This document shows positions 1-8,770 of a stretch of 38,784 nt of DNA, in pieces (position 1 is the first letter of the stretch; the number at the start of each line of letters is the position of its first letter). Below the pieces are notes generated by a model. The model did no database searches, was not told the DNA's origin, and saw nothing but the letters and a program-made list of their open reading frames with translations. The DNA is from Burkholderiales bacterium. Its GTDB lineage: Bacteria > Pseudomonadota > Gammaproteobacteria > Burkholderiales > Casimicrobiaceae. The translations under genes were made by a program, and so were the position numbers. The stretch covers positions 1-38,784 of the forward strand of contig JACMNN010000009.1 of NCBI GenBank assembly GCA_014378555.1, read 5' to 3'.

Positions 1-947
1 CGCTCGGGTTTGACCTCAAGCAGCAGCGCGCCGGTGGAGTCCACCACACGCGGGTCTTCTGGCATAAACGGCAGCTTCACGGCTTGCGACCCGGCGGCGA
101 TGATGCACTTCTGAAACTTGATGACTTTCTTCTCGCCGGTCATGTCCCAAGAGGTGCCACTGGTGATTTCAACTTCGACATGGTGGGCGTCGAGAAATTT
201 GCCAACGCCGCGAACCACGTCAACCTTTCTCGCTTTGGCCATGCCCGCGAGGCCGCCGGTGAGTTTTTTCACCACGCCGTTTTTAAAGTCGCGCAGCCTA
301 GCCATGTCAATCACCGGCGCACCGAATGTGATGCCGTGCTTCGCCATAGTTTTGACTTCATCCATGACCGATGCGGTGTGCAACAGCGCCTTCGACGGGA
401 TGCAGCCGACGTTCAAACACACGCCACCGAGTGTGGCGTAGCGCTCGATCAGCACGGTCTGCATGCCCAGATCGGCGGCACGAAATGCCGCGCTGTAGCC
501 GCCCGGCCCAGCGCCGAGCACGAGCATTTCGCATTCGATGTCGGCGGTGTAGCTCCCTCCCCCCGGGGGGGTAGAGCCTGCCCCGGCGAAGGCCGGGGGT
601 TGGGGAGAGGGTGGTGGGGTAACAGGTGGGCTTGCTTTAACGGATTCGCGTGGCACTGTTATCACCCTCTCCCCTAACCCCTCCCCCCCAGGGGGAGGGG
701 GAGAAACCGCAGCTGCTTCAATGACCGCCACCACCGTGCCCATGCTGACCTTGTCGCCCAGCTTGACGCGAATCTCTTTGACCACGCCCGCGGTATCGGC
801 GGGCACTTCCATCGTGGCTTTGTCCGATTCGAGTGTGACCAGCGATTGCTCTTTGACAACGCTGTCGCCCACTTTCACCAATACTTCGATGACTGGGATG
901 TCTGCGTAGTCGCCAATGTCCGGCACTTTCAGTTCAACCGTACTCAT
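1..947 (-). CDS. lpdA: Dihydrolipoyl dehydrogenase (E3) with N-terminal lipoyl domain; C-terminal part runs off the window
   Basis: Translated by hand from ATG at 947: MSTVELKVPDIGDYADIPVIEVLVKVGD...ESDKATMEVP (lipoyl domain), Pro/Gly-rich linker, then ECEMLVLGAGPGGYSAAFRAADLG...GGVCLNVGCIPSKALLH (FAD and redox-active disulfide motifs). ATGA overlap with the aceF stop. No stop before the window edge, so absent from the ORF track. Confidence 0.95.
   Translation of the reverse strand, partial: MSTVELKVPDIGDYADIPVIEVLVKVGDSVVKEQSLVTLESDKATMEVPADTAGVVKEIRVKLGDKVSMGTVVAVIEAAAVSPPPPGGEGLGERVITVPRESVKASPPVTPPPSPQPPAFAGAGSTPPGGGSYTADIECEMLVLGAGPGGYSAAFRAADLGMQTVLIERYATLGGVCLNVGCIPSKALLHTASVMDEVKTMAKHGITFGAPVIDMARLRDFKNGVVKKLTGGLAGMAKARKVDVVRGVGKFLDAHHVEVEITSGTSWDMTGEKKVIKFQKCIIAAGSQAVKLPFMPEDPRVVDSTGALLLEVKPE
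555..701 (-). repeat. Inverted pair of palindromic repeats (pair A) encoding the LpdA lipoyl-E3 linker
   Basis: CCCTCCCCCCGGGGGGGTAGAGCCTGCCCCGGCGAAGGCCGGGGGTTGGGGAGAGGGTG and CACCCTCTCCCCTAACCCCTCCCCCCCAGGGGGAGGGG, tails inward. Confidence 0.85.
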
Positions 948-2671
948 AGCGCAATCCTGCGGAAGTCCGCTAGCAATACGCCCAGATACGCATTGAATCG
1001 CGCTGCAGTTGCACCATCGATCACGCGATGATCGTATGAAAGAGACAACGGCAGCATCAGCTTTGGCATGAATTCTTTGCCGTTCCACTTCGGCTTTATT
1101 TCTCCGCGTGAAAGCCCAAGAATCGCCACTTCCGGCGCGTTGATAATCGGCGAAAACGCGGTGCCGCCAATGCCGCCTAATGAGCTGATCGAGAAGCAGC
1201 CGCCCTGCATATCCGCTGGGCCAAGCTTGCCTTCGCGCGCCTTGAGTGACAACTCGGTCATTTCTTTGGCGATTTGCATAATGCCTTTTTGATCAGCATT
1301 TTTTAGCACCGGCACCACCAAGCCATTGGGCGTGTCTGCCGCGAAGCCGATGTTGAAATACTTTTTGTAGACCAGATTGTCGCCATCAAGCGAGGCGTTG
1401 AAGTCTGGAAATTTCTTCAGCGCTGCAACGCAGGCCTTGATCACGAAAGCGAGCATGGTGACCTTAATGCCACTCTTCTCGTTTTCCTTGTTCAACTGAA
1501 CTCGCAACGCGTCTAGCTCGGTGATGTCACATTCGTCATGATTGGTGACATGCGGAATCATCACCCAATTGCGGTGCAGGTTGGCACCGGAAATTTTCTT
1601 GATGCGCGACAGCGGTTTGGATTCAATTTCGCCAAACTTGGTGAAATCCACCTTCGGCCAAGGCAACAGGCCGAGCGCCGCACCGGATTCGCCGCTGTTT
1701 GCAGCTGCTGCTGCCGCCGGAGGTGCCGTCATCACGCCCTTGACGAAACTTTGCACGTCCTCCAGCAGCACTCGGTTTTTGGGACCCGTGGCTTTAACGC
1801 GACCCAGATCAACACCCAGCTCTCGCGCGAATTTGCGAATCGACGGCGAGGCGTGCGCCTTGCTGAAACTTGCTTCGTCAATGGCGCCGGTCGCAGCTAC
1901 GGGTTTGGGCCCCTCTCCCTTGACAGGAGAGGGTTGGAGTGAGGGTGATGGCGGAGTTGGAGTTGCCGCTGCTTTTGCGGCAGCCCCCTCACCCCCGCCC
2001 TCTCCCGCGAGGGGAGAGGGGGTAGAACTTGCAGCCGCTGCATCAGATGAGACGACGACTACCACCGCGCCTTTGGACACCTTGTCACCCAGCTTGATTT
2101 TGATTTCTTTCACAATGCCGGCGACGGTTGACGGCACCTCCATCGTGGCCTTGTCGGATTCGAGGGTGACCAGCGACTGCTCAACCTTCACCGTGTCGCC
2201 AACTTTAACCAGAATTTCGATGACCGGAATATCAGTGAAATCCCCGATATCAGGGACCGTCACGTCAATCAGGCTCCCTCCCCCCGGGGGGGTAGAGCCT
2301 GCCCCGGCGAAGGCCGGGGGCTGGGGAGACGGTGAAACGGTTGCCAATGCAGGTTGCTTGTCAGAGGTTGCCTGGTTTGCCAGCACCCTCTCCCCTAGCC
2401 CCTCTCCCCCGGGGGGAGGGGAAGAAACCGCAGCCGCTACTTCAATCACCGCCACCACCGTGCCCATGCTGCACTTGTCGCCCAGCTTGACGCGCAGCTC
2501 CTTGATCACGCCGGCCACATCGGCGGGCACCTCCATCGTCGCCTTGTCGGATTCGAGGGTAACGATGGATTGTTCTTTAGCGACGGTGTCGCCTACTTTC
2601 ACCAAAATTTCGATCACTGGAATGTCGGTGAAATCGCCGATATCCGGCACTTTTAGCTCTTGCGTTGCCAT
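944..2671 (-). CDS. aceF: Pyruvate dehydrogenase complex E2, dihydrolipoamide acetyltransferase, two lipoyl domains
   Basis: Two ESDKATMEVP lipoyl motifs, peripheral-subunit-binding domain (ASPSIRKFARELGVDL), catalytic C-terminus with SYDHRVIDGA; next to aceE and lpdA. Confidence 0.96.
   Translation of the reverse strand: MATQELKVPDIGDFTDIPVIEILVKVGDTVAKEQSIVTLESDKATMEVPADVAGVIKELRVKLGDKCSMGTVVAVIEVAAAVSSPPPGGEGLGERVLANQATSDKQPALATVSPSPQPPAFAGAGSTPPGGGSLIDVTVPDIGDFTDIPVIEILVKVGDTVKVEQSLVTLESDKATMEVPSTVAGIVKEIKIKLGDKVSKGAVVVVVSSDAAAASSTPSPLAGEGGGEGAAAKAAATPTPPSPSLQPSPVKGEGPKPVAATGAIDEASFSKAHASPSIRKFARELGVDLGRVKATGPKNRVLLEDVQSFVKGVMTAPPAAAAAANSGESGAALGLLPWPKVDFTKFGEIESKPLSRIKKISGANLHRNWVMIPHVTNHDECDITELDALRVQLNKENEKSGIKVTMLAFVIKACVAALKKFPDFNASLDGDNLVYKKYFNIGFAADTPNGLVVPVLKNADQKGIMQIAKEMTELSLKAREGKLGPADMQGGCFSISSLGGIGGTAFSPIINAPEVAILGLSRGEIKPKWNGKEFMPKLMLPLSLSYDHRVIDGATAARFNAYLGVLLADFRRIAL
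1910..2022 (-). repeat. Inverted pair of palindromic repeats (pair B) in AceF linker 2
   Basis: CCCCTCTCCCTTGACAGGAGAGGGTTGGAGTGAGGGTGATGG and CCCCCTCACCCCCGCCCTCTCCCGCGAGGGGAGAGGGGG, tails inward; same family as the lipB copies. Confidence 0.88.
2276..2421 (-). repeat. Inverted pair of palindromic repeats (pair C) in AceF linker 1
   Basis: Differs from pair A at about 2 of 59 bases in one copy; other copy CACCCTCTCCCCTAGCCCCTCTCCCCCGGGGGGAGGGG. Confidence 0.88.
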
Positions 2672-2685
2672 GATGTTCCCGCTCC

Positions 2686-5379
2686 TTACACCGTGGTTGG
2701 ATTAGGTTTATTCGGGTCGATGCCGTATTTCGTGATGGCGTCGGCGAGCAGCTTGCGCTCGATTACGCCGTCGTCGGCCAGCGCGCTCAACGCAGCGAGC
2801 GTCACATAAAAACGGTTCACTTCAAAAAAGCGACGCAGATTTTCTCGGCTATCGGAGCGACCGAAACCGTCAGTACCGAGCACCTTGAATGTTTTCTTGA
2901 TGTAGGGACGCACGCTGTCAGCGTAAATGCGCATGTAGTCGGTTGCGGCGATCACCGGACCCGGCTTCGACGCCACGCACGCAGCAACGTGCGGCACCCG
3001 CTGCATTTCCATCGGATGCAGCAGATTCCAACGCTCGCAATCGATGCCGTCGCGGCGCAGTTCGTTGAAACTTGGCGCACTCCAGATATCCGATTCGACG
3101 CCCCAATCATCACGCAGCAAATCTGCCGCAGCAATGACCTCACGCAAAATGGTGCCAGATCCGGTGAGCTGCACGCGCATGCCCTTTTTCTTGTCCTTGC
3201 CACCTTCCTTAAACAGGTACATGCCCTTGATGATGTCGGCCTGAATGGTGTCGCCCGTCGGGATGTCCGGATGGGTGTAGTTCTCGTTCATCACGGTCAG
3301 GTAGTAGTACTCATCCTTCTGATCAGTAAGCATGCATTTCACCGCGTGCTGCGTGATCACCGCTACTTCGTATTGGAAGGTCGGGTCATAGGTGCGCACG
3401 TTCGGAATGGCGCTGAACCACACATGTGAGTGGCCGTCTTCGTGCTGCAGGCCTTCGCCATTCAACGTGGTGCGACCGGCGGTGCCGCCGACCAGCAAAC
3501 CACGTGCGCGCATGTCGCCAGCGGCCCAGCACAAATCGCCGATGCGTTGCACGCCAAACATCGAATAGAAAATGTAGACCGGCAACATCGGCACATTGCT
3601 GTTGCTGTAGCTGGTCGCTGCGGCGATCCAGTCGGCCATGCCGCCGGCCTCATTGATGCCTTCCTGCAGAATTTGGCCGTCTTTCGCCTCTCGGTAGAAC
3701 ATCAATTGATCGGCATCAACCGGCGCGTAGTTCTGGCCTTGCTGGTTCCAGATTCCGAGTTGGCGGAACATGCCCTCCATACCAAAGGTGCGCGATTCAT
3801 CGGGCACGATCGGCACCACATTGCGACCAATCGATTTATCTTTGACCAGCGTGTTCAGGATGCGCACAAAGGCCATCGTGGTTGAAATTTCACGCTCGCC
3901 GGTGCCCTTAAGCTGCGACTCAAACGCTGACAATTCGGGCGTCGGCAGTGACACGCTTTTCATGCGTCGCTGCGGCAAATAGCCACCGAGTGCTGCACGA
4001 CGCTCGCGCATGTATTTGCCCTCCGGCGAATCAGCAGCGGGCTTGAAGTACGGGTAACTCGCGAGGTCTTCATCCTTGACTGGAATGCCGAAACGGTCGC
4101 GCATTTGCTTGAGCGATTCGATGTCCATTTTCTTGGCCTGATGGGCGATGTTCAGCCCCTCACCGCTTTGGCCCATGCCGTAGCCCTTCACCGTTTTGGC
4201 AAGGATTACGGTCGGCTGACCTTTGTGCTTTACAGCGCTGTCGTAGGCGGCATAAATTTTGTGCGGATCATGGCCGCCACGGTTCAAACGCCACACGTCA
4301 TCATCGGACATGCTGGCGACCATTTCACGCAACTGCGGATATTTGCCGAAGAAGTTTTCGCGAACGTATTTGCCGTCACGTGCCTTCATCACCTGATACT
4401 CGCCGTCAACCACCTCTTCCATGCGCTTGACCAGCAGCCCGTCTTTGTCACGCGCTAGCAGTTGATCCCAATAGCCGCCCCAGATCAGCTTCAGCACATT
4501 CCAACCGGAGCCGCGGAAGTCGCCCTCAAGCTCCTGAATGATTTTGCCGTTGCCACGCACCGGGCCGTCGAGGCGCTGCAAATTGCAGTTGATGACGAAC
4601 ACCAGGTTGTCGAGCTTTTCGCGGCCCGCCATGCTGATCGCGCCGAGCGATTCTGGTTCGTCCATTTCGCCGTCGCCGCAAAACACCCAGACCTTGCGGC
4701 CTTCGGTGTTGGCCAAGCCACGCGCATGCAGGTATTTGAGAAAACGCGCCTGATAAATCCCCATCAACGGACCAAGCCCCATTGACACCGTCGGCAGCTG
4801 CCAAAAATCGGGCATCAGCCATGGATGCGGATAGCTTGAAATGCCCTTGCCATCGACCTCCTGACGGAAGTTGTCCATCTGCTCTTGACTCAATCGGTCG
4901 AGCATGAAGGCGCGTGCATACACGCCCGGCGAGCTGTGTCCCTGTATGTAGACCAGATCACCGCCATGGTCCGCGCTGGGCGCATGCCAGAAGTGATTGA
5001 AGCCGACGTCATACAGCGTGGCGGCCGACGCAAACGACGAAATATGTCCACCAAGTTCGAGATCTTTTTTACCACCGCGCAGCACCATCATTGCGGCATT
5101 CCAGCGCACGTAACTGCGCAGCTTGTGCTCTATCTCATGGTCGCCGGGACTCTTGGCCTCAAGGTGTGTGGGGATGGTGTTGAGGTACGCCGTGTTAGGC
5201 GTGAACGGCGCATGGCCGCCGGTGCGCCGCGCTTTGTCGAACAACGCTTCCAATAGGAAATGCGCGCGTTCGTAGCCTTCGTTGGCGATGACGCTGTCGA
5301 GTGAATCGAGCCAGTCGCTGGTCTCTTTAGGGTCCAAATCGCCCGCGCCTGTCGGATCGGTGGGGTTTACGTTCTGCAT
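2686..5379 (-). CDS. aceE: Pyruvate dehydrogenase E1 component, homodimeric type
   Basis: 897 aa; ThDP motif region VFCGDGEMDEPESLGAISMAGREKLDNLVFVINCNLQRLDGPVRGNGKIIQELE; typical aceE length and operon position. Confidence 0.97.
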   Translation of the reverse strand: MQNVNPTDPTGAGDLDPKETSDWLDSLDSVIANEGYERAHFLLEALFDKARRTGGHAPFTPNTAYLNTIPTHLEAKSPGDHEIEHKLRSYVRWNAAMMVLRGGKKDLELGGHISSFASAATLYDVGFNHFWHAPSADHGGDLVYIQGHSSPGVYARAFMLDRLSQEQMDNFRQEVDGKGISSYPHPWLMPDFWQLPTVSMGLGPLMGIYQARFLKYLHARGLANTEGRKVWVFCGDGEMDEPESLGAISMAGREKLDNLVFVINCNLQRLDGPVRGNGKIIQELEGDFRGSGWNVLKLIWGGYWDQLLARDKDGLLVKRMEEVVDGEYQVMKARDGKYVRENFFGKYPQLREMVASMSDDDVWRLNRGGHDPHKIYAAYDSAVKHKGQPTVILAKTVKGYGMGQSGEGLNIAHQAKKMDIESLKQMRDRFGIPVKDEDLASYPYFKPAADSPEGKYMRERRAALGGYLPQRRMKSVSLPTPELSAFESQLKGTGEREISTTMAFVRILNTLVKDKSIGRNVVPIVPDESRTFGMEGMFRQLGIWNQQGQNYAPVDADQLMFYREAKDGQILQEGINEAGGMADWIAAATSYSNSNVPMLPVYIFYSMFGVQRIGDLCWAAGDMRARGLLVGGTAGRTTLNGEGLQHEDGHSHVWFSAIPNVRTYDPTFQYEVAVITQHAVKCMLTDQKDEYYYLTVMNENYTHPDIPTGDTIQADIIKGMYLFKEGGKDKKKGMRVQLTGSGTILREVIAAADLLRDDWGVESDIWSAPSFNELRRDGIDCERWNLLHPMEMQRVPHVAACVASKPGPVIAATDYMRIYADSVRPYIKKTFKVLGTDGFGRSDSRENLRRFFEVNRFYVTLAALSALADDGVIERKLLADAITKYGIDPNKPNPTTV

Positions 5380-5548
5380 GTTCGTCCTCCTTATTTGTCA
5401 CTGGTAATACTCGCGCTGATCGCCGTCAGCCGCCTGTCACTGCGGGCCATGACCGCTTGCTCGCCATTGTCGCGCGTGTGCACTGCAGCATAAAAAAAGT
5501 GCCGCAAACACACCTCACAACAATAAATTCTAAGATAAATTTCATTGG

Positions 5549-5565
5549 ATGGAAAGCGCTTCCAT
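5549..5565. promoter_or_regulatory. Near-palindrome ATGGAAAGCGCTTCCAT in the divergent aceE / Bug-protein intergenic region; LacI/GalR-like operator candidate
   Basis: ATGGA..AAGCGCTT..TCCAT symmetry around a central CG, in the ~410 bp between two divergent genes. No regulator identified. Confidence 0.3.
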
Positions 5566-5790
5566 TAATTAACGCCTTGGATACAGCTTTACGCCATCTT
5601 TCCCATTTAATAAAGGCTGCGGCATAGCTTTTATTAAAAGTCGACAATCGTTCATTTACTGCTTTTAGCCCAATTAAACCGGCAGTTTCACTAACAAGCT
5701 GCTAGCTGCACATCGGGTTTTCGCCGCCATTTGCGCACCCCGTATTCTTAAAATCAAGCCCAGTCCATTCAGTTAACCCAAAGGAATTCC

Positions 5791-6765
5791 ATGCAATTTC
5801 CCCCTGTTCGCAGCGTGGCTCACGCCCTCGTTGCCAGCGCCCTGCTCCTTGCCGCGCCGCTCGTTTTTGCCCAGAGCTATCCCAATAAAACCATCAAATT
5901 TCTGGTGCCATTTCCTGCCGGTAGCGCCACCGATGTCGCCGCTCGGGTACTGGCTGAGTCCATGGGCAAAGAGCTGGGACAGGCCATCGTCGTCGACAAC
6001 AAGGCCGGTGCGCTAGGCACCATCGGCGCCAACGAAGTTAAGGCCGCCGCCGCCGACGGTTACACCATTCTGGTGACCACCAGCACCACGCAGGCCGCCG
6101 TAATGAGCCTGCTGAAAAAAGTGCCGTACGACCCGATCAAGGATTTCACGCCGATCGGCAAAATCGCAACTACGCCGTTTGTACTCATCGTCAACGAAAA
6201 AGTCCCAGCGACCGATCTCAAGAGCTTTATTGCCTACGTCAAGGCCAATCCGGGCAAAGTGCGTTTCGGCCAAGGCTCCAGCGGCTCGTACGTGTCGGGC
6301 TCACTGTTCGCCAGCATGATCGGTGGCGACATGCAGATGATTCCGTACAAAGGTATCCCACCAGCGATTACCGACATGCTTGGCGGCAACATCGAGGTCG
6401 TATTCTCAGACCTCGGTAATGCGCAGGCGCAGTTAAAAGGCACCAAAGTAAAAGCGTTCGGCGTCACCAGCAGCAAGCGTTCCAGCGCGCTTCCTGATCT
6501 TCCGGCGATCGCCGAACAAGTGCCAGGCTACGAACTGGTGCCGTGGTTTGCGCTGATGGCGCCGGCCAACCTACCCAAAGACGTCGCCTCGAAACTCACC
6601 ACGACACTGCAAAAAGTGCTGCTTGCGCCCGAGGTGAAGCAGAAGCTCGTCGCCGGCGGTTTCGACATCGATTCCACCGATGCAGCTGGCCTCGCCAAAC
6701 TCATCGATAGCGAAATTAAACGCTGGGCGCAGCTCACCAAAGCCGCGAAGATCGAGGCTGAGTAA
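5791..6765 (+). CDS. Bug/TctC-family tripartite tricarboxylate transporter substrate-binding protein
   Basis: Signal peptide, then SYPNKTIKFLVPFPAGSATDVAARVLAESMGKELGQAIVVDNKAGALGTIGANEV, typical Bug family sequence. Confidence 0.93.
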   Translation: MQFPPVRSVAHALVASALLLAAPLVFAQSYPNKTIKFLVPFPAGSATDVAARVLAESMGKELGQAIVVDNKAGALGTIGANEVKAAAADGYTILVTTSTTQAAVMSLLKKVPYDPIKDFTPIGKIATTPFVLIVNEKVPATDLKSFIAYVKANPGKVRFGQGSSGSYVSGSLFASMIGGDMQMIPYKGIPPAITDMLGGNIEVVFSDLGNAQAQLKGTKVKAFGVTSSKRSSALPDLPAIAEQVPGYELVPWFALMAPANLPKDVASKLTTTLQKVLLAPEVKQKLVAGGFDIDSTDAAGLAKLIDSEIKRWAQLTKAAKIEAE

Positions 6766-6813
6766 ACATTTTCAGGCCATCGCTCAATTAGTGGCGGTGA
6801 GTCGCGCTTAACG

Positions 6814-7473
6814 TTGAGTGCATCCATGCGTTATCAAGGCAAACTCGTTGAATGGCACGACGCTAAGGGCTTCGGCTTCGTGTTGCCCAACGCGGGCGGT
6901 ATGAAGTTTTTCGTTCACATGAACGACTTCGCGCCCGCACCACGGCGCCCCGCGATGAACGACCTCATCACATTCGAAATGGGGCGCGACAAATCGGGGC
7001 GAAATTGCGCGATTAATGTCGCACTCGTGCCTACTTCGCAACAGCGCGTGCAGCGTGAACGGCGGATGCGTCAGCGCGAAGCAGCGTATTCATCGGCATG
7101 CTATCTCGCGGGATTTTGGATCCTGCTTTTGTTCGTTGCAATGGCGACCAAGCGACTGCCTTGGCAATTGGTAACGGCGGTCGTGGTGTTCAGCGCGATC
7201 ACCTACGCCGCCTACAGCGGCGATAAGCAAGCCGCGGAATCAGGGCGGCGACGCACACCTGAGAACACGTTCCACTTGCTAGCACTGATCGGGGGTTGGC
7301 CGGGTGCCGCCATCGCGCAGCAACGCTTACGTCACAAAACGACCAAACAGCCGTTTCGCAGCGTTTACTGGCTGACCGTATTTTTGAACTGCGCAACCGT
7401 GATTTGGTTATTTGCATCGGGCAACGGACGCGGCTGGATGGAGGCGATCACTGCGGCCGGATTCAGAATGTAG
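6814..7473 (+). CDS. Cold-shock-domain plus DUF1294 membrane protein
   Basis: N-terminal YQGKLVEWHDAKGFGFVLPNAGGMKFFVHMNDF (CSD); C-terminal TPENTFHLLALIGGWPGAAIAQQRLRHKTTKQPFRSVYW (DUF1294). ATG at 6826 is an alternative start. Confidence 0.88.
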   Translation: MSASMRYQGKLVEWHDAKGFGFVLPNAGGMKFFVHMNDFAPAPRRPAMNDLITFEMGRDKSGRNCAINVALVPTSQQRVQRERRMRQREAAYSSACYLAGFWILLLFVAMATKRLPWQLVTAVVVFSAITYAAYSGDKQAAESGRRRTPENTFHLLALIGGWPGAAIAQQRLRHKTTKQPFRSVYWLTVFLNCATVIWLFASGNGRGWMEAITAAGFRM

Positions 7474-7531
7474 CAGTGCATCGTCCTCGAAATCGCTTGA
7501 TGCGACAATTGATCGAGCTAGGAGCCAAGCG

Positions 7532-7840
7532 ATGCGCACCACACTCACCTTTGATGACGAACTTTTTGCAAACGCTAAACAACACGCTATTCAGCAGCGG
7601 TCGGCACTAGTCAATGAAGCGCTCCGCGCTGCTCTGCATCGCGCCGCAGCGCAGTGCTTGAAATTACTCGGCGGTTGCAAGGCTAGTTTTAAATTGCCGT
7701 CTAAAAAAGCGCCCTTCAATATCGAAGCCGCGTCACGTCCATCTAAACCAATTGGCGTCAGCACGTCTTTCCCGCGCCGAGCTTCGGGCGCGCGAAAAGC
7801 GACGGGCGACCCTCGCAAACGAATCTGCAATTCGTTTTGA
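7532..7840 (+). CDS. VapB/ribbon-helix-helix type II antitoxin-like protein with atypical C-terminal extension; no toxin partner next to it
   Basis: MRTTLTFDDELFANAKQHAIQQRSALVNEALRAALHRAAAQCLKLLGG matches VapB-type antitoxin N-termini; the following SDR gene is not a toxin. Confidence 0.6.
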   Translation: MRTTLTFDDELFANAKQHAIQQRSALVNEALRAALHRAAAQCLKLLGGCKASFKLPSKKAPFNIEAASRPSKPIGVSTSFPRRASGARKATGDPRKRICNSF

Positions 7841-7882
7841 ACATACACGAATTCTTTGACTTTCAAACTGTGGAGCACAAAT

Positions 7883-8644
7883 ATGCGTCTTAAAAACAAA
7901 GTCGCCATCATCACCGGTGGCGCACAAGGCTTCGGCTATGGCATTGCCGAGCGCTACGTGCAAGAAGGCTGCAATGTGATGTTGGTGGACATTCAGGCGC
8001 ATGCTGTTGAACTGGCCGCTGCGCGACTGCAGGCGCACGCCAAGGGCTTACCGGTCGTCGCCCAACAGGCGGACGTGTCAAAGTCGGTTGATTGGGACGA
8101 GCTGGTAACCGCCGCATTGGTGGCGTTTGGACGGATTGATATTGTGGTCAATAACGCTGGTGTGTCGCACAAAAATCAGCCGATGCTCGATGTCGACGAG
8201 GCAGAATTTGACCGCGTTTATGCGGTGAATGTGAAGTCGATTTATCTCTCGGCCAAGCATTGTGTGCCGGTGTTTCGTTCGCAACATGGCGGTTGTTTTG
8301 TGCAGATCGCGTCGACCGCAGGCGTGCGTCCGCGTCCTGGCCTTACCTGGTACAACGGCTCTAAGGGTGCGGTGATTGTGACCAGCAAATCGATGGCGGT
8401 AGAGCTCGCCAAAGACAACATCCGAGTCAACTGTATCAACCCGGTGGCCGGTGAAACGCCATTGTTGGCAACGTTCATGGGAGAGGACACACCGGAGAAA
8501 CGCGCGCTGTTTAAGGCGTCAATCCCGTTGGGTCGATTGTCTACTCCGCTCGACATTGCCAATGCGGCGCTGTTTTTGGCGAGTGACGAGGCCAACTTTA
8601 TTACCGGCGCATGCCTTGAGGTGGACGGCGGGCGCTGCGTGTAA
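7883..8644 (+). CDS. SDR family oxidoreductase
   Basis: TGGAQGFGYGIA (TGxxxGxG), NNAG, YNGSKG active-site motif, C-terminal GACLEVDGGRCV. ATG at 7883. Confidence 0.92.
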   Translation: MRLKNKVAIITGGAQGFGYGIAERYVQEGCNVMLVDIQAHAVELAAARLQAHAKGLPVVAQQADVSKSVDWDELVTAALVAFGRIDIVVNNAGVSHKNQPMLDVDEAEFDRVYAVNVKSIYLSAKHCVPVFRSQHGGCFVQIASTAGVRPRPGLTWYNGSKGAVIVTSKSMAVELAKDNIRVNCINPVAGETPLLATFMGEDTPEKRALFKASIPLGRLSTPLDIANAALFLASDEANFITGACLEVDGGRCV

Positions 8645-8770
8645 CTCCGAACGATTCACGCCGCCTGGTGCGACCGAGCGAAGCGCTGCAGCCGACCCAG
8701 GTCGCTGCAGGCCGCCTGTGCAACGGCGACGCGGTAAATCGTCTATCCTATTTCGCTGGAGGAAAGCATC

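Noticed and set aside
555-2421. CRISPR-like interpretation of the regularly spaced repeats in lpdA/aceF
   Set aside because: Repeats are inverted pairs inside coding linkers, few in number, with no array structure or cas genes.
1542-2705. 387-aa plus-strand ORF antisense to aceF (and 1538..1942)
   Set aside because: Shadow ORF of a high-GC gene; low-complexity peptide with no recognisable domain, while the opposite strand encodes clear AceF.
5426-5647. 73-aa minus-strand ORF in the aceE upstream region
   Set aside because: No recognisable domain, AT-rich intergenic context, contains the operator-like palindrome; probably non-coding.
8651-8720. Direct repeats GCTGCAG(G)CCG in the SDR-WS/DGAT gap
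   Set aside because: Short, GC-rich and likely chance similarity.
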